Counted from the first letter of the stretch, positions 7,922 through 13,826 are shown. The stretch: DNA of 13,881 nucleotides from JBBQVS01 sp964657325 (GCA_964657325.1 CAZZVE010000130.1:1-13881); one strand, 5' to 3'. The notes: generated by a model from the sequence alone, not told the origin. Translations and numbers: made by a program.

Positions 7922-8317
7922 CTAATTCGTCGTCGCGGGAACGTTCAGTTGTTCTTGCACAATAGAGACGATTTCCTGTGTCTTGAAGGGCTTTGTGATG
8001 TAGTCTTTCGCTCCCGCGAGCCGTCCTTTGAGGCGGTCAATTACGCTATCGCGTCGTGACAGCATAATGATAATAGTGTTATTAAATATAGCTTTTGCTT
8101 TGAAGCGACGGGCAACCTCGTAGCCATCTATCTTGGGCAGGTTAATATCAAGTAAGACAAGATCAGGAATGCGTCTCGCGGGATCGTTTGTTATCCAACG
8201 CATAGCATCAACCCCATCCGCAAAACCAAGGACATCGAAATCTTCTCGTCTTAGACATGTCTCAATAATTTTACGTACGGTTGGTGAATCGTCGATCACC
8301 ATAATGAATTTGTTCAT
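7922..8317 (-). CDS. Single-domain response regulator (CheY/PilG-like receiver)
   Basis: 131 residues, essentially a lone receiver domain with no output domain. Acidic pocket D9/D10, phosphosite D57 in LVLLDINLP, switch residue S87 and K109 in ITKPF are all present, so it should be phosphorylatable. I start at the ATG at 8315-8317, directly before the first receiver strand (MNKFIMVIDDS), with AGAAGGGA about 8 bases upstream. An open frame extends 24 codons further but that part matches nothing. First gene of the receiver - CheW - CheA-like operon. The obvious phosphodonor would be the CheA-like protein, but that lacks ATP-binding motifs, so the receiver may be charged by another kinase or exchange phosphate with the Hpt H99. 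Confidence 0.93.
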   Translation of the reverse strand: MNKFIMVIDDSPTVRKIIETCLRREDFDVLGFADGVDAMRWITNDPARRIPDLVLLDINLPKIDGYEVARRFKAKAIFNNTIIIMLSRRDSVIDRLKGRLAGAKDYITKPFKTQEIVSIVQEQLNVPATTN

Positions 8318-8361
8318 TCCACAATTCCCTTCTTGTCTTGTCCAGCAACACTGCCTCACTA

Positions 8362-8391
8362 ATTGTACCGAATAGATGCAATATAACACAA
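8362..8391 (-). promoter_or_regulatory. Candidate promoter of the chemosensory operon
   Basis: Minus strand: TTGTGT (8386-8391), an 18-base spacer, then TACAAT (8362-8367), 44 bases before the receiver ATG, giving a leader of about 38 bases that contains the ribosome site. The -10 is good, the -35 poor. The rest of the 240-base gap (8318-8557) shows only dyads: cattcc-t-ggaatg (8443-8455) flanked by catcggc (8427-8433) and gccgatg (8495-8501). These could form a leader fold or operator if transcription starts further upstream. Confidence 0.3.
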
Positions 8392-8532
8392 GAGCGTACT
8401 CATAGTTAGCAATTATGGAATCAGGGCATCGGCTACCTTCATCATTCCTGGAATGCGGTTTGGGGACGCCTAGCTTTTCATAGCTGAGTTACATGCCGAT
8501 GATGTTACCATATAATCATGTCATATTGCAAC

Positions 8533-8550
8533 ATTTTTGGCATCAAAAAT
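8533..8550 (-). terminator. Weak terminator-like hairpin after the 282-residue gene
   Basis: atttttg-gcat-caaaaat is a perfect 7-bp AT-rich stem beginning 7 bases past the stop codon of the gene ending at 8558. On the minus strand there is no clean run of T after it, so it is weak as an intrinsic terminator. Partial readthrough into the chemosensory operon is possible. Confidence 0.3.
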
Positions 8551-8557
8551 AGAGATA

Positions 8558-9406
8558 TCACGTGCGAGGCAGCTCTTTAAGAAATTTATCAAGCGTTCTA
8601 GCACGATACTGTTGTGTAAAATTCACAATATTAGAGTGTTCGTTCATCGGCTGCTTTTGTAACTCGTCCTGTATCAAGGAACGCAAAAGAGCAACATCCT
8701 CACTCCACGCTACGTTAAGCATAATCTCTGGTACATTCTCTTCGACATAATGTGCATTTAAACGCCTCAACCACAGTGCAAAGAGGCGTACCAACCACTC
8801 CTGCCGCATCTCAGGAGTGAGCAATGGAGTAAGAGTAGACGTTTCAAACACAATATTGCTACTCGCCTCGCTCAGTAATGTCTCCAGGATAGGCATAATG
8901 TCATCTATGACCTTATCGAACATATGCACCAGCTTTTCGTCCCGTTCCGCCAGACGTTCATCAAGGACAAGCGCATAGACATCCATCGCGCCACGATAAT
9001 CATGATTCTCTGCGCGTATCTCAGCCTCATCTAAAAGCGCGTCCAGGTCACCCGCAATCGTCTGTAATGGCTCCCCTTGCTGCAAACGGAGCAGATAGCT
9101 AGCGATGCGTTGCTGACATGCTTCACGATCAAGAGCTAATAAGCCTGGTGGAGAAACAGGGTGAAGCGCGACTAACTCGTCACTTCCAAAATCCCAATCC
9201 TCATCTATGTTCTCATCATCAAGCCCAGTTTCGCTCTCTCCTCTTTTCTCACGGTAAAAAGGCGCACCCTGTAAGGATGTGTCTTTGTCCAAGAGCATAC
9301 CAATCTCTGTATGCAAGAGTGGATAGCGTTGTGTCAGTTCCTGTATGAGTAGAAGGAGATGATCTTTACTTAGGCGTCGTAAACGGTCTTCTAGCTCTTG
9401 CTCCAT
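8558..9406 (-). CDS. Acidic helical protein of unknown function
   Basis: 282 residues; no family assigned with confidence. The N-terminal helix (about 8-40, with RLSKDHLLLLIQELTQRYP) is followed by a very acidic stretch (57-77). Residues 95-250 look all-helical, with a TPR-like segment (about 122-150, AEIRAENHDYRGAMDVYALV). No signal peptide, membrane helix or Cys/His metal site is seen. The central part loosely recalls the helical region found in SWIM zinc-finger proteins of Chloroflexota and actinobacteria, but the CxCxnCxH zinc motif is absent. That likeness is from memory and weak. It stands on the same strand upstream of the receiver-CheW-CheA operon, 240 bases away. The ATG at 9404-9406 has a weak AAAGATGG upstream. 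A small dyad ttaca-aga-tgtaa (9435-9447) lies in its 5' region. Confidence 0.75.
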   Translation of the reverse strand: MEQELEDRLRRLSKDHLLLLIQELTQRYPLLHTEIGMLLDKDTSLQGAPFYREKRGESETGLDDENIDEDWDFGSDELVALHPVSPPGLLALDREACQQRIASYLLRLQQGEPLQTIAGDLDALLDEAEIRAENHDYRGAMDVYALVLDERLAERDEKLVHMFDKVIDDIMPILETLLSEASSNIVFETSTLTPLLTPEMRQEWLVRLFALWLRRLNAHYVEENVPEIMLNVAWSEDVALLRSLIQDELQKQPMNEHSNIVNFTQQYRARTLDKFLKELPRT

Positions 9407-9527
9407 CGTGCCATCTTTCTGGATAAATCATTCGTTACAAGATGTAATACTACCACAAAAAAGATGTCACTGTGTATCGCTATTTATTTTAAGGACTATT
9501 CAATTATCGAAACAAGGACAGAGTTGA

Positions 9528-9624
9528 CATGACAGGGGCAAGCCCTGTCACTACTATAGGAACCACGTGACTTCGCCCCGCAGGGATGAACAGTATAGTA
9601 GTGACAGGGCTTGCCCCTGTCATG
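9528..9624. repeat. Palindromic intergenic repeat, second full copy
   Basis: Arms 9528-9558 and 9594-9624 are perfect 31-bp reverse complements and are base-for-base identical to the arms at 4791-4821 and 4859-4889. The 35-base loop is unrelated to the 37-base loop of the other copy. The element lies in the 244-base gap between the end of the histidine kinase gene (27 bases away) and the start of the 282-residue gene. Conserved arms with free loops point to selection or gene conversion acting on the arms. Confidence 0.9.
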
Positions 9625-9650
9625 CTACCACCCAACAATGAAACAATTCG

Positions 9651-10721
9651 TTATTCCACAACAGGCAACGTGAACATGAATGTACTGCCCTGACCCAGGA
9701 CGCTCTCGGCGGCAATGCGCCCACCGTGTACCTCTACCACATGACGAGCGATAGCAAGACCTAGACCTGTTCCACCACCACCCGGTCCAAAATAATCTGC
9801 TTTCGAGCGCGCGCGGTCCGTCTTGTAAAACCGTTCAAACACGCGCGGCAACTCTTCGCTGCGAATACCAACTCCTGTGTCACGTACAAAGAAACGCTGC
9901 ATACCTTGTTCCGCAAGGAGCAGCGTTCCCATGGTGATAATACCGCCAGAAGGGGTAAACTTGATAGCATTATGCACAAGGTTGACCAAAACACGAGTAA
10001 TTTGCTTACTATCTGCCGCCACGAAGGTCTTGCCTTGCTCAATATCGGTATGCAGTGTGACACGGTGACGCTGCGCAAGAGGTAACATGCGCGCCATCAC
10101 CTCGCGCACCAGACGCTCCGCCTCTATTGGCTCGATCATCATTGGAGCCTGTCCCGACTCGATACGTGACAGGTCAAGCAGTTCTGATACCATATCGTTG
10201 AGATACTGCGCCTCAACCTCAATCTTCTCCACAAACTCCTGCGCTTTGTCTGGATCGGTATCAACAATATCTTCTAGCGTTTCCGCGATCAGCCGTATAG
10301 AGGTCAGAGGTGTACGTAACTCGTGTGAGATGTTGGCAATAAAGTCGCGTTGCACCTGTTCCAGGCGTTGCAAACCCGCGACATCCTCAATTATAAGCAG
10401 GAAGAAATGGTAGGCAGTGTCTCCCTCTACTGAGGAGTGCAACGGCGTCACTGAAATATTCCACGTTGTTGTCGAGCCACCTCTATCATAGCCGCCTCTT
10501 TTTGTACTCCCTGTTTGTATACTCGTCTGTACAAGCGTTGTAATACCTACGTCTTTGAATGCCTGCTCTACTGTTTGCCCAACGAGCGTTCCCTGTATGC
10601 CAGACACACGTAGAGCGGCCTCGTTCGCATCGAGGATGGTTGAGGTGTTGTCAATAATCAGAATGGGAGAAGGCAGGGCTTGCACAAGGCTTTTGAACAA
10701 AACGGGATACTCGTGCGTCAT
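9651..10721 (-). CDS. Soluble PAS-domain sensor histidine kinase
   Basis: A 356-residue cytoplasmic kinase of the PhoR/ResE type. A PAS domain is at about 7-115 (LPSPILIIDN near 16-25). Next comes the dimerisation/phosphoacceptor domain with H133 in ISHELRTPL, then the ATPase domain: N-box NLVHNAIKFTP (247-257), G1 DTGVGI (281-286), F-box VFERFY (294-299) and G2 GGTGLGLAIA (316-325). All boxes are intact. There is no membrane helix or secretion signal, so the PAS domain should sense an internal ligand or redox state. Its ATG overlaps the acetyltransferase stop by 4 bases (ATGA), so the two are translationally coupled. No response regulator gene is adjacent in the window, so the partner is unknown. 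A stretch of extra glycines (FGPGGGG, 311-317) precedes the G2 box. The inverted repeat lies 27 bases after its stop. Confidence 0.95.
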   Translation of the reverse strand: MTHEYPVLFKSLVQALPSPILIIDNTSTILDANEAALRVSGIQGTLVGQTVEQAFKDVGITTLVQTSIQTGSTKRGGYDRGGSTTTWNISVTPLHSSVEGDTAYHFFLLIIEDVAGLQRLEQVQRDFIANISHELRTPLTSIRLIAETLEDIVDTDPDKAQEFVEKIEVEAQYLNDMVSELLDLSRIESGQAPMMIEPIEAERLVREVMARMLPLAQRHRVTLHTDIEQGKTFVAADSKQITRVLVNLVHNAIKFTPSGGIITMGTLLLAEQGMQRFFVRDTGVGIRSEELPRVFERFYKTDRARSKADYFGPGGGGTGLGLAIARHVVEVHGGRIAAESVLGQGSTFMFTLPVVE

Positions 10722-11311
10722 TCGTTCGTCTCCGACGTATCTTTCGCTGTTACAGTAGAAGATGAGGAAGATACAGGTAGTTGCATTACACTTTCAACAT
10801 GAGTGTTTTGTTCCTGTGGACGAAGACGGCCCATAAGATAACTGTCGATATACTTCCCATTGCGGTAACTGCTCGCCCGTATGCGTCCCTCAATTTCAAA
10901 ATCAAAATTTTTGTACAGGCGTAGGGCGCGTTCGTTGTCAACATAGACTTCTAACGCAAGTCGGACGAGGTTGAGCCAGTTATCGGCAAGATCAATGGCG
11001 GTGAGCATGAGCATTTTGCCGATGCCCTGCCCCTGATATTTGTCATGGACCGCCATTGAGAGATCGCCTATATGCTTTGTACGTCCCTGACCGACACGCA
11101 CACGCACCATACCGACAACTTTGTCTTGAATATCCGCCACAAAGACATGCATCCGCTCGTCGTGTATCCACTGCTCACTGGTCAAGCGCCACTCTTCGGC
11201 TGTTGTGGATGGGAGACGCGTGGTGCCCCAGAGAACATTGGGCATATGCATCAATTCATGAATATCGTTGGCATCGGTGAGCCGTAGAGGTCGGATGGTG
11301 ATGCGTGGCAT
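10718..11311 (-). CDS. GNAT N-acetyltransferase, YhhY/AaaT-like
   Basis: A 197-residue GNAT-fold enzyme transferring acetyl from acetyl-CoA to an amine. It resembles E. coli YhhY (an L-amino-acid N-acetyltransferase) across its length as I recall that sequence. The shared parts are the opening ITIRPLRLTDAxDI, the DNWL (110-113), the VDNERALRLYKNFDFEIEG stretch (124-142) and the RNGKYIDSYLM ending. The CoA pyrophosphate loop Q93-GQGIG-98 fits the Q/RxxGxG/A consensus. A Ser/Thr-rich tail (170-197) is extra. I start at ATG 11309-11311, with GGAGAA 7 bases upstream. The open frame runs to 11404 but would enter the tRNA gene. Only about 23 bases separate the tRNA terminator from this start, too few for a promoter with a leader, so expression by terminator readthrough is likely. 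The substrate is not determinable here. Confidence 0.9.
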   Translation of the reverse strand: MPRITIRPLRLTDANDIHELMHMPNVLWGTTRLPSTTAEEWRLTSEQWIHDERMHVFVADIQDKVVGMVRVRVGQGRTKHIGDLSMAVHDKYQGQGIGKMLMLTAIDLADNWLNLVRLALEVYVDNERALRLYKNFDFEIEGRIRASSYRNGKYIDSYLMGRLRPQEQNTHVESVMQLPVSSSSSTVTAKDTSETNE

Positions 11312-11334
11312 AGCTGTTCTCCATATATAGAACA

Positions 11335-11365
11335 AAAGGCCACCGACAGGATGTGGGTGGCCTTT
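11335..11365 (-). terminator. Rho-independent terminator after tRNA-Asn
   Basis: Minus strand: aaaggccacc, an 11-base loop, ggtggccttt, then TTGTTCT-type U-rich sequence. The 10-bp stem is perfect (11335-11344 with 11356-11365). It begins 9 bases past the tRNA 3' end and ends 23 bases before the acetyltransferase start codon. Confidence 0.85.
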
Positions 11366-11374
11366 GTAGAGAGG

Positions 11375-11446
11375 CTCCTCGAACTGGATTCGAACCAGTA
11401 ACACCTCGGTTAACAGCCGAGTGCTCTACCGTTGAGCTATCGAGGA
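11375..11446 (-). tRNA. tRNA-Asn (GTT)
   Basis: 72 bases on the minus strand. Acceptor arm TCCTCGA pairs with TCGAGGA, discriminator G. The D-arm is GCTC-AACGGTA-GAGC, the anticodon arm CTCGG-CTGTTAA-CCGAG with anticodon GTT. The T-arm CTGG-TTCGAAT-CCAG is followed by the 3' acceptor strand. All four stems pair. CCA is not encoded (CCT follows). It has its own promoter at 11471-11499 and terminator at 11335-11365. Confidence 0.97.
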
Positions 11447-11470
11447 ATATTGCTCTTAACGAACATCAAC

Positions 11471-11499
11471 AGTATAGTACACACGCATCAATTCGTCAA
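11471..11499 (-). promoter_or_regulatory. Sigma70-type promoter of tRNA-Asn
   Basis: Minus strand TTGACG (11494-11499), exactly 17 bases, TATACT (11471-11476). Each hexamer matches five of six consensus positions. Transcription would start near 11464, about 18 bases before the mature tRNA. This is the best promoter seen in the window. Confidence 0.8.
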
Positions 11500-11567
11500 T
11501 ACCTTTTTTTATGAAATTTGAAAATTCCTCTGAAGAGAGCTTTCTATCACGGTCAGTTAAATATGTC

Positions 11568-11590
11568 ACTCATCGTCTGTAGACGTATTG
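11568..11590 (+). promoter_or_regulatory. C-box-like operator of the RM controller
   Basis: ACTCAT followed by CGTCTGTAGACG (11574-11585) then TATT. The core GTC-TGTA-GAC and the flanking ACTCAT agree with my recollection of the C-box operators that autoregulate RM controller genes (ACTCATAGTC-type half-sites around GTC-YGTN-GAC). It ends 31 bases before the controller ATG and overlaps the -35 zone of the candidate promoter, as expected for self-activation followed by repression. Confidence 0.65.
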
Positions 11591-11609
11591 GCGACAAAAA
11601 TTTTACATT
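11581..11609 (+). promoter_or_regulatory. Candidate C-gene promoter giving a leaderless transcript
   Basis: TACATT (11604-11609) is a fair -10; 17 bases upstream lies agacgt (11581-11586), a poor -35 inside the C-box, as in activator-dependent promoters. The start point would fall at about 11616-11617, on the ATG itself. That fits the absence of any ribosome-binding sequence before this ATG. Several characterised C genes are leaderless. Confidence 0.4.
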
Positions 11610-11616
11610 GTACAGT

Positions 11617-11853
11617 ATGAGTAAGCAACCTCTACAAGATATACGAGTGCGCTTTGGAAATGCTGTTCGGGAACGTCGTGCAGAATTACGTATCTCACAA
11701 GAGGATTTTGCGGAACGGGCAGGCTTGCATCGTACTTACATTAGTGATCTTGAACGAGGTCGGCGTAATGTTTCGCTAGAAAATAGAGAAAAATTGGCAA
11801 AGGCACTTATGCTGAGCATGTCTGATTTGATGGAACGAGTGAGCAATCAATGA
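11617..11853 (+). CDS. RM controller (C) protein, XRE-family HTH regulator
   Basis: 78 residues, the normal size for a C protein. The helix-turn-helix spans about 16-66, with ISQEDFAERAGLHRTYISD (26-44) and ERGRRNVSLENREKLAKAL (46-64). This is the highly conserved signature of controllers of type II RM systems; it would bind the C-box at 11568-11590 as dimers and time endonuclease expression. I chose ATG 11617. The frame is open back to a TTG at 11518 (111 residues), but the extra residues match nothing and would cover the C-box. No Shine-Dalgarno precedes 11617, which suits a leaderless message. The last 4 bases overlap the endonuclease start (ATGA), so C and R are one operon. Confidence 0.92.
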   Translation: MSKQPLQDIRVRFGNAVRERRAELRISQEDFAERAGLHRTYISDLERGRRNVSLENREKLAKALMLSMSDLMERVSNQ

Positions 11854-12764
11854 GACCTATAAACACATTTCAGGCACAGCCTCGTCACTTTTGGGCACAT
11901 GTAAAATTATTATCTGAGGGATTAGGCTATTCAGCAAAGGGTAAGATCAAGCGATATACCCTTCCCGACCTCAGACTTTTTCTCACACAGTATGGCTTGG
12001 GGACAGATCATCTGAATGTATCTATTACAAATGATGTAACGTATGGTGCTTCGGTTATTGCATACATTAACTATCGAGCAGACGTATTAGAACAGGCAGT
12101 TATGCCTAACCTGATGAACAGGGAACAGGCACGTACAGAATTTGAGCGGTTGCGAACCACGTTTCAGGGAACGGTCCCGATGTCTTACAATAAGCAAAGT
12201 GATGATAAGCGTCATCCAGCATATCTCACTGGCATTATAAATCTTCTAACAGAGTACACACTTTCTAGTGCTAACTTTAATCACAATCCACAAGGACTTG
12301 TTGTTGTTACCGATGCTGTTAAACCACTACGCACGTTTTCTCGCCGTATGGATGGTGCATATCCAAGTATTGTAAATCCTCTAGCAGTGTGGGAGATTAA
12401 AGAGTATTACGGGTCAACTACTTTTGGCAGCCGCATAGCTGATGGTGTATATGAGACTATGCTGGATGGAGAAGAGTTCACAGAGTTACGAGAGCATGAA
12501 GGAATAGATATTAAACATTACCTCATAGTCGATGATTATCATACATGGTGGGATCAGGGTAAATCATATTTATGTCGTATGGTTGATATGGTACACATGG
12601 GTCTAGTGGACAAAATTTTATTTGGGAGAGAAGTTCTTGCTCGTTGGCCTGAAATTGTGCAAAGTCGGCTGACAGGCGGTTACGCTAGACCAGATATTCG
12701 TCCTACTTCGCCTAAAGTTTTGCGTGAGAAACCTCCTAAACCGAAAACTTTGTGGAATAATTAA
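11850..12764 (+). CDS. Predicted type II restriction endonuclease, PD-(D/E)XK-like
   Basis: 304 residues, translationally coupled to the controller and converging on the adenine methyltransferase, which is the main argument for an endonuclease. A plausible nuclease core is at 168-184: D168 in RRMDGAYPS, then E182-x-K184 in VWEIKEYYG. This is the D...ExK pattern of PD-(D/E)XK enzymes, followed by GSRIADGVYET (193-203) that may form the next helix. The N-terminal half (1-140) has no motif I recognise and may read DNA. The frame is intact from start to stop. Base composition is AT-rich relative to ftsH, consistent with transfer. Its TAA is 1 base from the end of the extended methyltransferase frame. 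I cannot name the subfamily or recognition site. Alternative: a non-nuclease partner of the methyltransferase, much less likely. Confidence 0.8.
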   Translation: MRPINTFQAQPRHFWAHVKLLSEGLGYSAKGKIKRYTLPDLRLFLTQYGLGTDHLNVSITNDVTYGASVIAYINYRADVLEQAVMPNLMNREQARTEFERLRTTFQGTVPMSYNKQSDDKRHPAYLTGIINLLTEYTLSSANFNHNPQGLVVVTDAVKPLRTFSRRMDGAYPSIVNPLAVWEIKEYYGSTTFGSRIADGVYETMLDGEEFTELREHEGIDIKHYLIVDDYHTWWDQGKSYLCRMVDMVHMGLVDKILFGREVLARWPEIVQSRLTGGYARPDIRPTSPKVLREKPPKPKTLWNN

Positions 12765-12765
12765 G

Positions 12766-12924
12766 CTACCACGTAAGTAATAACCTATCATGGACGCCTT
12801 CGTTCTCCATTGTTTCTCCGCGTTTCTGGAAGCGTCGCAACATTGAACCACCACAATCAATAGATATTTCTCGCTGAAATAGCCCTTCGGGAATATCAAA
12901 CTTTAAAGCAACAGTCCCCGACTT
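12766..12924 (-). pseudogene. C-terminal part of the adenine methyltransferase, in the shifted frame
   Basis: Starting inside the A7 run, the frame offset by one base from the methyltransferase reads KSGTVALKFDIPEGLF, then DCGGSMLRRFQKRGE and ends LLLTW at TAG 12766-12768. It is 52 codons plus stop without interruption. Together with the upstream 250 residues it restores a 302-residue protein, the usual Dam-family size. It also places the stop 1 base from the endonuclease stop. In the frame actually open upstream, translation ends at 12903 after the unrelated SRGLLL. Confidence 0.8.
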
Positions 12925-13673
12925 TTTTTGCCGTCGAGAGAAAGCATCACCTTTGCATCACGCGCCTTACACTCTTCCACGGCTTGCCACAACCGTTTTA
13001 AGCTAAAATCTTGTGCTCCATAGAGAATTTTTTGCGTATACTCATATGGTGGATCACAATAAACTACATCACCTCTTGTAGCGTAAGCCATCGTCTGCTC
13101 AAAATCGGCATGAATGAATGTGGTGGTACGAACACGTTCTCGCCACGCATCTATTCTTTCCTTTAAGGATGTTGGAGAAATAGCTGTGTGAGCACCGACA
13201 GGTGTGCTCATGCGTCCATCTTTTGTGAAGCGTACAACTCCTCCATAGCACGCTCTGCAAAGGAAAAGAAGGTCATAAGGATTAGGAGACGTATTATAGG
13301 CTGCTAGTACTTGCTTATAAATCGTTGGGCGATCTTCTATATAACGTTGCCAAATATCTGTGTAGTGACTTAGAAGTGCTTGCGAGTTCATTTGCAGGTG
13401 TTGCCATATGCCTACCAATGGTTCAAGCGCATCGCCCGCAATACCTGATGCTGGAGCTACTGTGCCTAACACTGCTCCACTTCCAAGAAAAGGTTCGATA
13501 TATGTGTTATACTCAGGAATAAGGTCAACTATTTGACTTGCGTATCTTTGTTTATTTCCGATCCATTTTAGGAGTTGTTTAGGTGGACGTAACGCGAACA
13601 ACTGTAGTTGCTGGTTACTCTCTATTACGTTGTCAATATCTGTATGTTGTTCACAAGAAGCTGTATACTCCAT
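12903..13673 (-). CDS. Dam-family (alpha) adenine-N6 methyltransferase, frameshifted at its C-terminus
   Basis: This protects host DNA by methylating adenine at the sequence cut by the partner endonuclease. As read it is 256 residues. Motif X is KWIGNK (36-41), the AdoMet motif I EPFLGSG (60-66), the target-recognition region about 85-190, and the catalytic motif IV DPPY (207-210); the order X-I-IV is that of the alpha class. All catalytic motifs precede the break. At the A7 run (12923-12929) the frame changes: the true C-terminus continues in the next frame to 12766, and the open frame ends early. One extra A, or two fewer, would restore a 302-residue protein. I start at ATG 13671-13673 with GGAG 5 bases upstream; the longer frame begins at a TTG inside the promoter -10. 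Expressed from its own promoter (13718-13746), convergent with the C-R operon. Confidence 0.88.
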   Translation of the reverse strand: MEYTASCEQHTDIDNVIESNQQLQLFALRPPKQLLKWIGNKQRYASQIVDLIPEYNTYIEPFLGSGAVLGTVAPASGIAGDALEPLVGIWQHLQMNSQALLSHYTDIWQRYIEDRPTIYKQVLAAYNTSPNPYDLLFLCRACYGGVVRFTKDGRMSTPVGAHTAISPTSLKERIDAWRERVRTTTFIHADFEQTMAYATRGDVVYCDPPYEYTQKILYGAQDFSLKRLWQAVEECKARDAKVMLSLDGKKSRGLLL

Positions 13674-13717
13674 TTTCTCTCCAATCCCCTCGCAGCACTT
13701 AGGGTTAACGATGCTCA

Positions 13718-13746
13718 ATTATACGTCAAGGCGTCTCATGACGCAA
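13718..13746 (-). promoter_or_regulatory. Promoter of the methyltransferase gene
   Basis: Minus strand TTGCGT (13741-13746), exactly 17 bases, consensus TATAAT (13718-13723). Start near 13711 gives a leader of about 38 bases containing the GGAG ribosome site before ATG 13673. The -35 is only half-consensus. Confidence 0.65.
13731..13744. promoter_or_regulatory. Operator-like palindrome inside the methyltransferase promoter
   Basis: GCGTC-TCAT-GACGC is a perfect 5-bp inverted repeat lying in the spacer and over part of the -35. Its core CGTC-N4-GACG has the same half-sites and spacing as the C-box core CGTC-TGTA-GACG at 11574-11585. A bound C protein here would block the methyltransferase promoter, as known for some C-controlled systems. 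The operator role is inference. Confidence 0.5.
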
Positions 13747-13784
13747 TGCACTAGTACGTTCATCGAAAACCCTTTCATCAGAAA

Positions 13785-13826
13785 GCCACATCAGAGGTGC
13801 TTATTCTTAAGCACCTCTGATGTGGC
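13785..13826. repeat. Perfect 19-bp hairpin
   Basis: Arms gccacatcagaggtgctta (13785-13803) and taagcacctctgatgtggc (13808-13826) are exact complements around a ttct loop. No T-run follows on the plus strand; on the minus strand a short CTTTCT follows. It may be a terminator for a gene to the right of the window running leftward, or a boundary element of the RM segment. It is unrelated to the 31-bp repeats. Confidence 0.8.

Noticed and set aside
8511..8516. TATAAT on the plus strand
   Set aside because: The upstream hexamer is gttaca and no plus-strand gene follows.
11312..11404. Longer acetyltransferase frame beginning at 11404
   Set aside because: It would run through the tRNA-Asn 3' end and its terminator; the ATG at 11311 has GGAGAA at good spacing and begins the GNAT fold.
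11518..11616. N-terminal extension of the controller protein from TTG 11518
   Set aside because: The extra 33 residues match no family, cover the C-box, and lack a ribosome site.
12618..12899. 93-codon minus-strand frame over the RM junction
   Set aside because: Overlaps the endonuclease 3' end and is a third frame that matches neither the methyltransferase nor any recognised family.
12922..12930. Programmed -1 ribosomal frameshift at the methyltransferase A-run
   Set aside because: The run is in the wrong phase for simultaneous two-tRNA slippage on A AAA AAA or A AAA AAG, and no known family member uses it to my knowledge; single-tRNA or polymerase slippage stays open but is not claimed.
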